From contig NZ_CP025473.1 of assembly GCF_003957375.1 (NCBI RefSeq), positions 2,319,501-2,383,500 of the forward strand: a stretch of 64,000 nucleotides of DNA, written 5' to 3'. A program made the position numbers and the translations under genes. The notes below the pieces were generated by a model. It had not been told where the DNA came from and did not search any database. It saw nothing but the letters and a program-made list of their open reading frames with translations. This document shows, one piece after another, positions 34,549-43,741 of this stretch (within the stretch, counting starts at the first letter, position 1; each line of letters opens with the position of its first letter). Source of the stretch: Enterococcus mundtii. GTDB taxonomy: Bacteria; Bacillota; Bacilli; Lactobacillales; Enterococcaceae.

Positions 34549-35457
34549 ATGAAAAATACACAAAAAATAAAAAAATTATTAACCGCCTCCATCATTGCAG
34601 GAACCGTTTATGGTCTTTTAGCGCTACTTACGGGATTGATGATCAATTACAACGTCCTCTTGCTTGATGGTGTCTATACGATGGTCGGTGCGCTGATGTC
34701 TCTGATCGCATTATATATTGCTAAGTTTATCCAGACACAAGATTTTGAACGTTTTCCATTTGGAAAGGAATCACTGATGCCCTTGGTTGTTTTTATCCAA
34801 TACAGTGTCATCCTATTGATTTCTTCCTATGGCCTGATTGAGTCTTTTTTCAGTTTGCTTTTTGCAGATACCTACGTTGATTTAGCGATTGGCTTGCCCT
34901 TTTCTTTATTTGGGACACTCTTTTGTTTTGTTTTTTATCTTTATTTGAAAAAAAATCCAATCAATCATTCCTTTTATAAGGTGGAGTTGGAACAATGGCG
35001 TTTCGGGTTTCTGTTTAGTTTAGGGGTAGTGGTTTCCATCATTGCCTCTGGGTTGCTCGCAAAAACATCTTACATTGCAATCGCCCAACTGATCGACCCT
35101 GTGATTTCCATTGGAATCACTATTTTCTATATTTATCTATCGGTGACTGAAATCAAAAATGCCACATTAGAACTTACTTATGCACCCCCAAAATATGAAT
35201 TACGCGAAAAAATATTGTTTGTAGTTGATAAGCTCTTGCAAAATATCGCCATCGAAACCTATGTCTTACGAATCGCAAAAGTCGGGGATCAAGTCATTCT
35301 TGAACTAGATATCGTGATTTTACCCGACAGTGAATTAGATAGTATCCGCGCGCAAGATCATCTAAGAGATAAACTCAACCACAAAGTAACTGAAGGTTTC
35401 TCTGACTATTCTTTATGGCTGAATATCAACTTTATCGGCGATCTCAAATGGGCATAA
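34549..35457 (+). CDS. Cation diffusion facilitator-like protein with altered metal site
   Basis: 302 residues. Six membrane helices (about 10-205) are followed by a cytoplasmic domain with the alternating pattern of CDF tails. In classic CDF proteins TM2 has DxxxD and TM5 HxxxD. Here TM2 reads LLLDGVYTM (D40 kept, the second Asp is Thr44) and TM5 reads AQLIDP (Asp kept, His replaced by Ala). Metal transport is therefore uncertain; the substrate may differ. ATG at 34549 with ribosome site AGAAAGGA. Single gene divergent from the NAD(P)-binding gene. Confidence 0.75.
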   Translation: MKNTQKIKKLLTASIIAGTVYGLLALLTGLMINYNVLLLDGVYTMVGALMSLIALYIAKFIQTQDFERFPFGKESLMPLVVFIQYSVILLISSYGLIESFFSLLFADTYVDLAIGLPFSLFGTLFCFVFYLYLKKNPINHSFYKVELEQWRFGFLFSLGVVVSIIASGLLAKTSYIAIAQLIDPVISIGITIFYIYLSVTEIKNATLELTYAPPKYELREKILFVVDKLLQNIAIETYVLRIAKVGDQVILELDIVILPDSELDSIRAQDHLRDKLNHKVTEGFSDYSLWLNINFIGDLKWA

Positions 35458-35471
35458 GAGAGCATATTTAT

Positions 35472-35526
35472 AAAAAAACAGAAACTTCTCCAATAAGAAA
35501 ACGTTTGGGAAGTTTCTGTTTTTTTC
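35472..35526. terminator. Bidirectional terminator
   Basis: AAAACAGAAACTTC pairs with GAAGTTTCTGTTTT, with A and T runs on either side, between the convergent CDF and PL8 genes. Confidence 0.88.
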
Positions 35527-35564
35527 AATTGATCTGTGTTTGATTATGACCTAGAAAGGTAGAG

Positions 35565-38500
35565 CTATTTGACAACGATCTCTTTGCTTTCGAATTGACC
35601 GAAATCAATGGTAAACGTATTGGTTTGACTATCATAGACAATCCCCTCACTCATAGACACCACGTCAGTAAAATCACTTGATAAACGAAGCGTTACTGGT
35701 TCAGTTTGTTGTGTCGGATTAGCAAGTGTATAAACCGTTTGTTCTGACTTCATTTGTTTCAATAAAGAAACTGGTTTATTCGTTTTGATCCCAGCAATTT
35801 CTCCACCTTGTCCTTGCCAAAAATTGATACCTAAATAACCGGATGTTTTTACTTCTACTGCTTGGATTTCTTTAGTATTTTGTATAATGTCGACTGGCTG
35901 TTCTGCCACATACGTTTCTAATTCCGATTGAGTCGTTCCTGGCAACATCACATAAGCATAATCCGCATCTTTAGGTTGTTGGCCATGATTGATCGAGAAG
36001 GTTCGATAGTCACCAGTATATTGCGTATCACTAGGGAATGCTTCGTTAATTTCTTGATAAGACCCTGTACGTGTCTCGCTGATTACATCCACTGTTTCTT
36101 TCTGTGGGAAATAATAACCGATCGACGCATGTTGATGATCCGATTCAAGCAATAACCACGATGTCTCCTTCGTTTGTTGTGACTGATCAATCATTCCTTC
36201 ATCCGAAAGTACTTGATACTTATACGAATCATTTAATAAACGATTATCGACGATTGTTTCGATTGAGGCAGTTGTATCTCCTGTAATACCGGCACCTAAG
36301 GCAATGATTTGCCCATCCAATGTAAACCATGACTTCTTCCCTTGTACATTCATCGGCAAGGTCGTGCCATTGTTCTTTGTTCCTGCTTTGTTAAGAGCCA
36401 TCCCTACTACACCTTGATCTCCAGCAGCGGTCCCGCCTACCCATGTTTCATTTGAAGTCACTGTAGTAAATGCTGAAATTTCATCTGCTAAAGGTACTGT
36501 ATCGATGGTCGTGCCAGGTAAACGATAAGGATCGACGGTTGGCCAATAACTCGGACCGAATTGGACTTGGTCATCATTGTAAAGATAAACCATTCCATCT
36601 GAGGTATGCCAGCCTCGTTGATTTTCCAGATTTCCTGCTTCAAATGAAGAGATTCGCTTCGAATACATGCTTAATCCTAAATGGTAATTCTCTGTTCGTT
36701 GGACAAACCGATCCATTGCATGATACATCTTCGTTCCGATGAACGGTAGCTGATTGCCTACGATTGTTGCATCTTCCAATAAGTTGGTTGTCATCATCAG
36801 ATCATTGAAATCTCTCGGATTTGTCAAATAATAGTCAGGATTAGACAGCATCCAATATTTCACTGCTTCTTTTAATGCTTTTTGCTGTGTTTCAGGTGCA
36901 AATTTTGCCACGATCAATAAATTGTACATGGTTGTCGAGCCGTAACCATTTTTTGTTGCAGCTGGTGCTCGAGAAATGGAGCGACCATTGACTAAAGGCA
37001 ACATTTCACCTTGATATACTAATGGGATAAATGCCGATTGGACATTATCAACAAACGATTTGATCTGCTCTGCTGTCAAAGTATAGCGGGATTCTTTGAC
37101 AATCGATAAAATTTGTCCTACACCTTTGACTAGTACATTGCCATAAGAACCTGTATATGGAATCGTTTCATGCTGGATAAATGAACCATCTTGATAAAAT
37201 CCATCGCCATGTGTCACTAGTTTGAAGACATCAGTAATACTTTCAACTGCTTGTGTGACTTTTGCTGGGTCATTTTGTAAGAGACCTAGTCCTAAGACAG
37301 TTTGCGCTAAATCTGTGCGATTCGCACCAGTCGTTGAAAAATTTGGTATAAAATCAAGCGCGACAAAAGTTCCTTGTGGTTTTGTGTAGAGTTGTTTAAA
37401 TGGATCGGGTACATATTTACTCAACACACTCGTATACTCTTGAAGTTTCTCCTCTGGCACGTTTTCATCCAGTACCATCAAAATCGCCACAAATTTTTGA
37501 GCTACTCCGATTTGCCAATCCCACCAATTACCATGATACTTTGTGCCATCATAGCCTTTTTTTGTGATCATAAAATCTAATCCACTTTGAATCGCTTGAC
37601 TGACGACTTCATCTTGATAAAAAATTGTCCCATTCGTTCCGTATGCTAACGCTAGTTTTTGCAACTTTGTAAATTGCGTGGTTAAATCTGCCGAAGCGGT
37701 ATTTCCAGATTCTAATGGCCATAGATACGTGCGGTCAGGATCTTGATTCATTGTCTTGTAAAGTTTTTCTGCTTCGTTAGAAAGAGCGCTTACATAATTA
37801 GCAATCGCTGGATTGGCTAAATCGGTCGTTGTTGACACAAGTTGATCTTTCCAGCTTGCTTTCATTGTTTGAAATTCTTCTGTCGGTTCTTCTACTTGCA
37901 GACTATTGACCGCTCCACTACGCATGGAATAAATAGTTAATTTACTTTCATTCCCAAATAACCGAATCCCTGAATAACCTGACCAGTCCCCATTGATCGT
38001 TGTCCCATCAGTATAAAAAACTTCTTGATTTTCATACAACAAATGGTCGTTCAAATATGCTTGGAACGATGTTCCTTCATATCTTAGTAACAATTTATAG
38101 GTTTGTCCTGGAATCAGTGTAGGGCCTTTGATGGCTGTCAACCACTTTCCCCCAGGCTGCCCCAATTGCCATTCACCATCGCGCATATAGGCAAACGATT
38201 GCCAGTTCGATATCGTCTGATCGTTCCCTCGAAAAACTAGTCCAAAATTGGTCTGTCCCTCATATAGAAACGTGTATTCTAGATCACCTGAACTGCGGAC
38301 ACCTGCATCTAATAATAACGACACAGACTCAAATTGTTGATTGACTTTCTGATTTGCGATCTGTAACCCATTCTCGTTGGTATATTTATCTGCTTTTCCA
38401 ACAATGTCTTGCCAAGTACCTAAATGCTGCGAAAAATCTGACTCATAGTTTTCTGATATCATATTTTTTTGTATGTCTGTCTGTGTTCCTTCTGCACCGA

Positions 38501-38582
38501 CTTGTTGACTGTACCCTAACCCAATACCAACGAATAAACTACACCCTAATGTCACCACTAATTTTGTTGACCAACGCTTCAT
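35565..38582 (-). CDS. Polysaccharide lyase family 8 (hyaluronate/chondroitin lyase type), secreted
   Basis: 1005 residues from MKRWSTKLVV; a longer frame to 38633 is rejected because AAAGGAG fits the ATG at 38582 and a signal peptide (to about residue 30) then leads the protein. A jelly-roll module (about 50-225) precedes the alpha/alpha toroid with NWWDWQIG (352-359) and the catalytic triad N421 (TTGANRTD), H471 and Y480 (QHETIPYTGSYG), spaced exactly as in pneumococcal HylA. The C-terminal beta-sandwiches follow. No LPXTG anchor. It cleaves glycosaminoglycans by beta-elimination to unsaturated disaccharides, substrates for the GH88 enzyme at 42563. Confidence 0.93.
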   Translation of the reverse strand: MKRWSTKLVVTLGCSLFVGIGLGYSQQVGAEGTQTDIQKNMISENYESDFSQHLGTWQDIVGKADKYTNENGLQIANQKVNQQFESVSLLLDAGVRSSGDLEYTFLYEGQTNFGLVFRGNDQTISNWQSFAYMRDGEWQLGQPGGKWLTAIKGPTLIPGQTYKLLLRYEGTSFQAYLNDHLLYENQEVFYTDGTTINGDWSGYSGIRLFGNESKLTIYSMRSGAVNSLQVEEPTEEFQTMKASWKDQLVSTTTDLANPAIANYVSALSNEAEKLYKTMNQDPDRTYLWPLESGNTASADLTTQFTKLQKLALAYGTNGTIFYQDEVVSQAIQSGLDFMITKKGYDGTKYHGNWWDWQIGVAQKFVAILMVLDENVPEEKLQEYTSVLSKYVPDPFKQLYTKPQGTFVALDFIPNFSTTGANRTDLAQTVLGLGLLQNDPAKVTQAVESITDVFKLVTHGDGFYQDGSFIQHETIPYTGSYGNVLVKGVGQILSIVKESRYTLTAEQIKSFVDNVQSAFIPLVYQGEMLPLVNGRSISRAPAATKNGYGSTTMYNLLIVAKFAPETQQKALKEAVKYWMLSNPDYYLTNPRDFNDLMMTTNLLEDATIVGNQLPFIGTKMYHAMDRFVQRTENYHLGLSMYSKRISSFEAGNLENQRGWHTSDGMVYLYNDDQVQFGPSYWPTVDPYRLPGTTIDTVPLADEISAFTTVTSNETWVGGTAAGDQGVVGMALNKAGTKNNGTTLPMNVQGKKSWFTLDGQIIALGAGITGDTTASIETIVDNRLLNDSYKYQVLSDEGMIDQSQQTKETSWLLLESDHQHASIGYYFPQKETVDVISETRTGSYQEINEAFPSDTQYTGDYRTFSINHGQQPKDADYAYVMLPGTTQSELETYVAEQPVDIIQNTKEIQAVEVKTSGYLGINFWQGQGGEIAGIKTNKPVSLLKQMKSEQTVYTLANPTQQTEPVTLRLSSDFTDVVSMSEGIVYDSQTNTFTIDFGQFESKEIVVK

Positions 38583-38625
38583 TTTGTTCTCCTTTATGAT
38601 TATAGATATTTTTTGAACTAAAAAA

Positions 38626-38674
38626 ATCTGCAAGAAAGGCGCATTCTTATTTCGAACGATTCTTTCTTGCAGAT
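38626..38674 (-). terminator. Terminator between PTS EIID and the PL8 gene
   Basis: Perfect 13-bp stem ATCTGCAAGAAAG / CTTTCTTGCAGAT and TTTTTT on the minus strand. It separates PTS transcripts from the lyase gene 44 nt downstream, so the lyase depends on read-through or its own promoter. Confidence 0.85.
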
Positions 38675-38719
38675 CAGATCACGACCTTACGATCACTTCA
38701 TTCATTTTTTATGAATCAG

Positions 38720-39526
38720 TTAAGCTAAAATCCCAGCAGCACTTAATGCAATTGAAAGAATCAAAATAATCCAGATCACGCGAGTTGAATTCAATTTCTT
38801 CTGCCCTAACATCCAGTATGTCAATAAGACTAATAAAACCGGTACTAATGAAGGTAAGATCGCATCTAATGTGTCTTGAACAACTAACTCCACCCCATTT
38901 TGTTTATAAATGAAAGGAACCGTTGCTTTGATAACAGAAGGAATCAAGGCACCAATAACTGTGATCCCTAAAACAGTTGCTGCGTTGGTGAATGCAGTTA
39001 GTTTATTTTTCAGAGTCGTAACTAATTTAACTCCTTGCTTGTAGCCAAGTGGTAATAATGCTGCTCGTCCAAAAAGTAAAGCGATATTGGCAATGATCCA
39101 GATCACACAGCCCACGACTGATCCGCTTTGTGCCAATGTACCCGCAATTGAACCAAAAATCGTTCCCCAGATGACATGGAATAATGAATCACCTACCCCT
39201 GCTAATGAACCCATCAACGCTGTTTTCAACGCGACGATCGTATCTTTTGCTTTGTAACCATCTTCTTCTTCAATTGCCACATCGATCCCCATGATCAAGT
39301 TCCCAAAAATCGCATTCGTGTTGAAAAATTGATTATGGGTATTCATCATATCTTGTAATTGTGATTTGTCTTCCCCATAGAATTTTTTCAGTACAGGTAA
39401 AATACCATAGAGATAACCGGTACTCATCATACGCTCGTAGTTCCAATTCAATTGGCTACCCAGGATATAGCGCCAACTGATGACATTCAATTCTTTTTTC
39501 GTTAACTTTTGATTACTCATCGCCAT
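38720..39526 (-). CDS. PTS mannose-family EIID component
   Basis: About 268 residues. The family opening KLTKKELNVISWRY and the SQLNWNYERM motif are followed by GSLAGVGDSLFH and several C-terminal membrane helices. With EIIC it forms the membrane channel. The ribosome site AAGGAGG suits ATG 39526; an ATG at 39541 is upstream of that site. It overlaps the EIIC end by 14 bp. In this family and context the substrate is probably a glycosaminoglycan-derived disaccharide or N-acetylgalactosamine. Confidence 0.92.
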   Translation of the reverse strand: MAMSNQKLTKKELNVISWRYILGSQLNWNYERMMSTGYLYGILPVLKKFYGEDKSQLQDMMNTHNQFFNTNAIFGNLIMGIDVAIEEEDGYKAKDTIVALKTALMGSLAGVGDSLFHVIWGTIFGSIAGTLAQSGSVVGCVIWIIANIALLFGRAALLPLGYKQGVKLVTTLKNKLTAFTNAATVLGITVIGALIPSVIKATVPFIYKQNGVELVVQDTLDAILPSLVPVLLVLLTYWMLGQKKLNSTRVIWIILILSIALSAAGILA

Positions 39527-40310
39527 CAAAACCTCCTTCAAGTGTTCCAGTGGTTGTCACTATTTGAGCAGTTGCTTCTTTTTCGTTATCTCGTTTGAAT
39601 ACTAACAATGCAGCAATAACACCAACGATTGAAATACCAAGCATTGGTACTTGTAGATATGCTGATAAGAAAAACCCTAAAAGTAAGTAAGGAATATACT
39701 GTTTTGCTGGTAAATAATGTAAAAGGATAGCCACACCGACAACTGGTAGTACACCACCTGCTGTACGCAATCCATTCATCAACCATTCAGGTGTATTTTC
39801 TGTGATTGTTGAAACTGCCGCATCACCGACTAGTAACATCAATAAGATCGGGATTGCTCGAGAAAGCCCCCATAGGAATGAACCAGATAATACTAACCGT
39901 GGGATACTGTTGATACGCATATCTTCAATCGCACGATCGACACGGTGAAGCAAAAAGACATTACAGAAGCGAGCAACGACATCAAGCTGTAGCATCAGTA
40001 ATGATACTGGTACAGCTAGACCGATCCCATATTCCGCCCCTTTACCAGAAATGACAGCAAACGCCGTTCCTAATACAGCACCAGTAAAGAAGTCGGGTAC
40101 AGATGCACCTCCAAAAGCTGCGATCCCTAAACGCATCAATTGCAGGGTTCCTCCTACCATCAAGCCAGTTTCTAAATCTCCCATGATCATCCCGGAGATC
40201 ATTCCCGCAATGGCTGGTTGTGTCAACGTATTTGAAATAAGTGAATCATTGATTGCGATAAAAGCATAAACTGTAATAAGAATAATTTGATACATGGCTA
40301 GATGTTGCAT
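39513..40310 (-). CDS. PTS mannose-family EIIC component
   Basis: 265 residues with about seven membrane helices; motifs include GGTLQLMRLGIAAFGGASVPD (first 20 residues shown near 55), typical of the mannose/sorbose/N-acetylgalactosamine EIIC group. Forms the sugar channel with EIID. It is 17 nt after EIIAB and overlaps EIID by 14 bp. ATG at 40310 with ribosome site AGGAGG. Confidence 0.92.
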   Translation of the reverse strand: MQHLAMYQIILITVYAFIAINDSLISNTLTQPAIAGMISGMIMGDLETGLMVGGTLQLMRLGIAAFGGASVPDFFTGAVLGTAFAVISGKGAEYGIGLAVPVSLLMLQLDVVARFCNVFLLHRVDRAIEDMRINSIPRLVLSGSFLWGLSRAIPILLMLLVGDAAVSTITENTPEWLMNGLRTAGGVLPVVGVAILLHYLPAKQYIPYLLLGFFLSAYLQVPMLGISIVGVIAALLVFKRDNEKEATAQIVTTTGTLEGGFDGDE

Positions 40311-40327
40311 GATTATTTCCTCCTAAA

Positions 40328-41251
40328 TCACTTTCTTAGTTTTTCCATAAAATCGATGACTGGATCATTTGGTACCAGTTGAGCGGTCACCGTTATGTCT
40401 TTGGCTGCGATTGCTTCAAACACTGCTTCTTCTTCTTTCATGACCTTGATGCTTTTCGTGATTTCTCTCGCACCTTCTTTATGACTCATGTTTCCTACAT
40501 TGATTGCAGCCAGCTCACCGCCCGCTTCTAAATACCGCAAGACATCTGTTGGATTTTTAAAAAGTAAAAAAATACGTTGTTTGCCGTATTTTCCAGATTG
40601 AACATTTTTTGCCGCCGCAGCAACAGTTAAAACGGATAGCCGCATAGATGTAGGCGCTGCCATTCTTAATGAAGATTTTTGTAAAGAATCCATTGCTGCC
40701 TCATCATTGATCACAATGATCCGTTGTGTATTCAAACTTGTGGACCAAATTCCTGCAACTTGACCATGAATCAAGCGTTCATCAATCCTTACATTGACAA
40801 TATTCGCTTTGCCTTTAAATTCCTTATATTGTGCTAGATCTCCCTCTGCGGCTTGCGTTTCTTCCGCTTCCGTTGCGATCATCTTGTTTTTGATATCTAC
40901 GATACCCCCGCATGCTAAATCGATCAACGCCTCGATCGTTGCTTGTGGATTAAGGGTCGCTTCCATGACTAAAGGTAAAGACATCCCAGCAATAATTGTA
41001 ACTTCTTCATCTTCTAGGTAATTTTTTAGTGCTGTGTTACATGGTGTCCCACCTAGCAGATCTGCAATAATCAAGGTCGAACCGTTAAGGGCTTTCATTT
41101 TCTCAGTTAATTCGTGTTCAAATTGTAAATTATCACCATCTGATCTTAAAGAAAGTGTGTGGACATGTTCTTGCGCGCCAACGATCATTTCTAAACTGGC
41201 TTTGACTCCATCGGCCATGCTACCATGACTGACCAATAAGATATTTCTCAT
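40328..41251 (-). CDS. PTS mannose-family fused EIIA-EIIB
   Basis: 307 residues. EIIA (1-120) has phospho-H9 in LLVSHGSMADG; an Ala/Glu-rich linker (about 125-145) leads to EIIB (148-307) with phospho-H162 in RIDERLIHGQV. Phosphate goes HPr to EIIA to EIIB to sugar. It heads the EIIAB-EIIC-EIID operon. Upstream are TAACATGTTA-type sites for the divergent GntR regulator. Fused IIAB like E. coli ManX; many streptococcal glycosaminoglycan PTSs keep these domains separate. Confidence 0.93.
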   Translation of the reverse strand: MRNILLVSHGSMADGVKASLEMIVGAQEHVHTLSLRSDGDNLQFEHELTEKMKALNGSTLIIADLLGGTPCNTALKNYLEDEEVTIIAGMSLPLVMEATLNPQATIEALIDLACGGIVDIKNKMIATEAEETQAAEGDLAQYKEFKGKANIVNVRIDERLIHGQVAGIWSTSLNTQRIIVINDEAAMDSLQKSSLRMAAPTSMRLSVLTVAAAAKNVQSGKYGKQRIFLLFKNPTDVLRYLEAGGELAAINVGNMSHKEGAREITKSIKVMKEEEAVFEAIAAKDITVTAQLVPNDPVIDFMEKLRK

Positions 41252-41283
41252 CTCTCTTCCCCCTTAAATAAACATCTAAGCTA

Positions 41284-41424
41284 CTTAACATGTTAGCTAT
41301 TGATTACGTACACTATATCACATATCAACTCAAACGTAAACCTAACATCTTAACATATTATATTTTTTTCTTGAAAAATTTAGTTCCAAAATTAATCCAT
41401 TGCCACAAACAAGTTAACATGTTA
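41284..41424. promoter_or_regulatory. Cluster of GntR operators between PTS and regulator
   Basis: Three related palindromes: TTAACATGTTAG (41285-41296), TTAACATATTA (41350-41360) and GTTAACATGTTA (41413-41424). A fourth (GTTAATATGTTAAC) precedes the GH88 gene. Such a spread suggests that the GntR protein controls the PTS, itself and the hydrolases. Confidence 0.7.
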
Positions 41425-41465
41425 TGGTAAAATTAATTGAATACCGCAAAAAAAGGAGGTCTCAT

Positions 41466-42176
41466 GTGGTGATTCCCAAATATGAACAAATTAAGCAAGA
41501 ATTATTAGCTGAAATCAAAAATCATTTATTTGTTCCTGGAGATAAGTTTTACTCAGAAGCAGATATCAAGAAAAAATATTCTGTCAGCTCGATCACAGCC
41601 GTTAAAGCATTGAATGAACTTACAACTGCTGGCTATCTCTATCGCGTCCAAGGTAAAGGAACCTTTGTTTCTAAATCAAAAGTCTCTCAATCAGTCAAAT
41701 TCTCAGATATCGAATTACATTCATTAGATAAAGAGAAGGTCAAGGTCGTTTCAATAGAAGAAGAGCAAGAACCTGATATTTTAGAAGAACTTGGACTACC
41801 AAAAAATGGTTCTTATTATCGCATCAAACGAGTGCGGTATTTTGAGGATATCCCTTTCCTTGTGCATATCACTCATTTGCCAAAACGCCTGGTCAAGGAA
41901 CCTATTAGTAAAGACTTATCTCAATACTCCAGTATCTACGAGAGAGTGAGAAAAGATTTTGGGATCGACCTCTTCTCTCTTTCATCTGTTGAGACGAATG
42001 AAATCGTCTTTCCCGATGATCCAGAATTATTGAACTTGTTAAAGTTAAGCTTTCGCGAACCAGTCGTCAAACAAGTCAAGCATTCTTTTCTTGCCGATCG
42101 AAGCGTAGCCGAATATATCATTAGTTATAAGCACTGGAAATATTTCAAAACAAAAATCGAAGTAGAAGCAGAATAA
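41466..42176 (+). CDS. GntR/HutC-family regulator with UTRA domain
   Basis: About 236 residues. An ATG at 41424 lies upstream of the ribosome site GGAGG; the start fitting that site is GTG at 41466 (or 41469). The winged helix (about 3-70, with SSITAVKALNELTTAGYLYR and GKGTFVSK) is followed by a UTRA sensor domain (about 85-230). Such regulators sense sugar phosphates. Sits between the PTS operon and GH88-GH35 with shared operators, so it very likely represses this locus. Confidence 0.88.
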   Translation: MVIPKYEQIKQELLAEIKNHLFVPGDKFYSEADIKKKYSVSSITAVKALNELTTAGYLYRVQGKGTFVSKSKVSQSVKFSDIELHSLDKEKVKVVSIEEEQEPDILEELGLPKNGSYYRIKRVRYFEDIPFLVHITHLPKRLVKEPISKDLSQYSSIYERVRKDFGIDLFSLSSVETNEIVFPDDPELLNLLKLSFREPVVKQVKHSFLADRSVAEYIISYKHWKYFKTKIEVEAE

Positions 42177-42281
42177 GTAGAACGGTAATAGCCGTAATTT
42201 CGTACCCCTTGAATAAAATAAGAAAAACCAGAAGGAATTGGGACATTCGTTCTCTCCCACCACCTAAAACCGAATAAACGG

Positions 42282-42388
42282 CGGGAACAGAAGTAACCTC
42301 TTCGGAAATAAGGCGCTATCCACGAAAATTGTTCTTCAAACTTTTGTGGATGGCGCCTTATTTCTCGAGGCTGAACACTTCTGTCCCG
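42282..42388. repeat. Dispersed hairpin repeat, copy 3 (longest)
   Basis: A roughly 107-bp palindrome: CGGGAACAGAAGT, CCTC, GAAATAAGGCGC, ATCCAC then loop, and the mirrored GTGGAT, GCGCCTTATTTC, GAGG, ACTTCTGTCCCG. It shares the AAATAAGG core and the GAAGTGTT(C/T)AGCCTC flank with copy 1. It follows the GntR gene and can also end transcription. Confidence 0.8.
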
Positions 42389-42517
42389 GCCTCTTCTTAC
42401 TATATGCCTCTGTCCAAGATCAGAGTTACCTACTTCAAAAAAATAAAATAAGGTTATTTATTTTTTGATTTTTCTGTTTTTTTAATTTTGCCATTCGCTT
42501 TTTCTGATTATTTAGGT

Positions 42518-42545
42518 TATACTAGCTTAAAGTTAATATGTTAAC
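42518..42545 (+). promoter_or_regulatory. -10 box and GntR operator of GH88-GH35
   Basis: TATACT (42518-42523) lacks a good -35. GTTAATATGTTAAC (42532-42545) just downstream resembles the sites at 41284-41424, well placed to block initiation. Confidence 0.6.
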
Positions 42546-42562
42546 AAATTAAGAGGAGTGGT

Positions 42563-43729
42563 ATGATGGGATTACAACAAACAAAAGTTTCCCTTATTTC
42601 CATAAGTAAGTCTGTCGATAGCGCCTGGCTAGCGAAGCAAATTGATTGGTGTTGCCAAAAAATCGAACATAATATGACACGCTACGGTCTAGACTTCCCG
42701 TCGGCTTGCGCAACAAATGGGATCTATCGGATCAAACCTAATGATGACTGGACGAATGGCTTTTGGACTGGCATGTTATGGTTGGCTTATGAATGGACTG
42801 GCAAAGAGAAATTTCTCGTACGTGCCATGGAAAATATCCATAGTTTCAAAGAGCGTTTAACCACACATCACGTGCTAGATCATCATGATATTGGTTTCTT
42901 ATATAGTTTATCTGCTGGTGCAGGCTATCGGTTAACCAACAGCTTATTATGCAAAGAAGAATTGCTTCAAGCCGCAGATGTCTTACTTGCACGTTTTCAA
43001 GAAAAAGGACAATTTATCCAAGCCTGGGGCGCGTATGGCGATCCAAAAGAATATCGCTTGATCATCGATTCATTGATCAACTTACCTTTATTGTTCCAAG
43101 CTTCTGAGATTTCAGGTAATGATCATTATCGAGAAGTAGCAAAGAAACATTACGAAACAGTGTTACGTACCGTTGTTAGAGAAAACGCAACAACTTTCCA
43201 TACGTATTATTTTGATCCTTCAACCGGTACACCAACTCACGGTGCCACACATCAGGGAAATAGCGATGCGTCGATTTGGGCACGTGGCCAAAGTTGGGCT
43301 GTTCTTGGGATTCCTTTAAATGAAAGTTATTTAAAAACTTCGTCTTTACCTACAAATTATGAAGCAATCGTGGATGTCTTTTTGGCACATTTACCAGAAG
43401 ACCTTGTTCCTTATTGGGATTTTGATTTCACAGATGAACATCCTTCTGACAAAGATAGTTCAGCCTTAGCGATCACCGCCTGTGGATTATTAGAAGCCGC
43501 AAATATGGAAGCGTATCCTCAGTCTGAAGAATTAGCGAAAGGAATGCTCTACCAATTAAGCGAACATTACACATCTTTGTCCGAACCTGATAATGAAGGT
43601 CTATTACTACATGGCGTATATGCCCATGCAGAAGGTAAAGGAATCGATGAACCTAATCTTTGGGGCGATTATTTCTATCTAGAAGCTCTGATGCGTTTAG
43701 CAAAACCCTCGTGGAAAAAATATTGGTAA
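42563..43729 (+). CDS. GH88 unsaturated glucuronyl hydrolase
   Basis: 388 residues, single (alpha/alpha)6 barrel domain. Conserved Asp residues D109 (LDHHDIGF) and D169 (LIIDSLINLPL) match the two catalytic aspartates of Bacillus UGL in spacing; HQGNSDASIWARGQSW (about 235) and DSSALAITACGLLE (about 312) are family signatures. It releases the 4,5-unsaturated uronic acid from disaccharides made by PL8 lyases, in the cytoplasm after PTS import. 12 nt before the GH35 gene. Ribosome site AGAGGAG. Confidence 0.93.
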   Translation: MMGLQQTKVSLISISKSVDSAWLAKQIDWCCQKIEHNMTRYGLDFPSACATNGIYRIKPNDDWTNGFWTGMLWLAYEWTGKEKFLVRAMENIHSFKERLTTHHVLDHHDIGFLYSLSAGAGYRLTNSLLCKEELLQAADVLLARFQEKGQFIQAWGAYGDPKEYRLIIDSLINLPLLFQASEISGNDHYREVAKKHYETVLRTVVRENATTFHTYYFDPSTGTPTHGATHQGNSDASIWARGQSWAVLGIPLNESYLKTSSLPTNYEAIVDVFLAHLPEDLVPYWDFDFTDEHPSDKDSSALAITACGLLEAANMEAYPQSEELAKGMLYQLSEHYTSLSEPDNEGLLLHGVYAHAEGKGIDEPNLWGDYFYLEALMRLAKPSWKKYW

Positions 43730-43741
43730 GGAGAAACCAAC

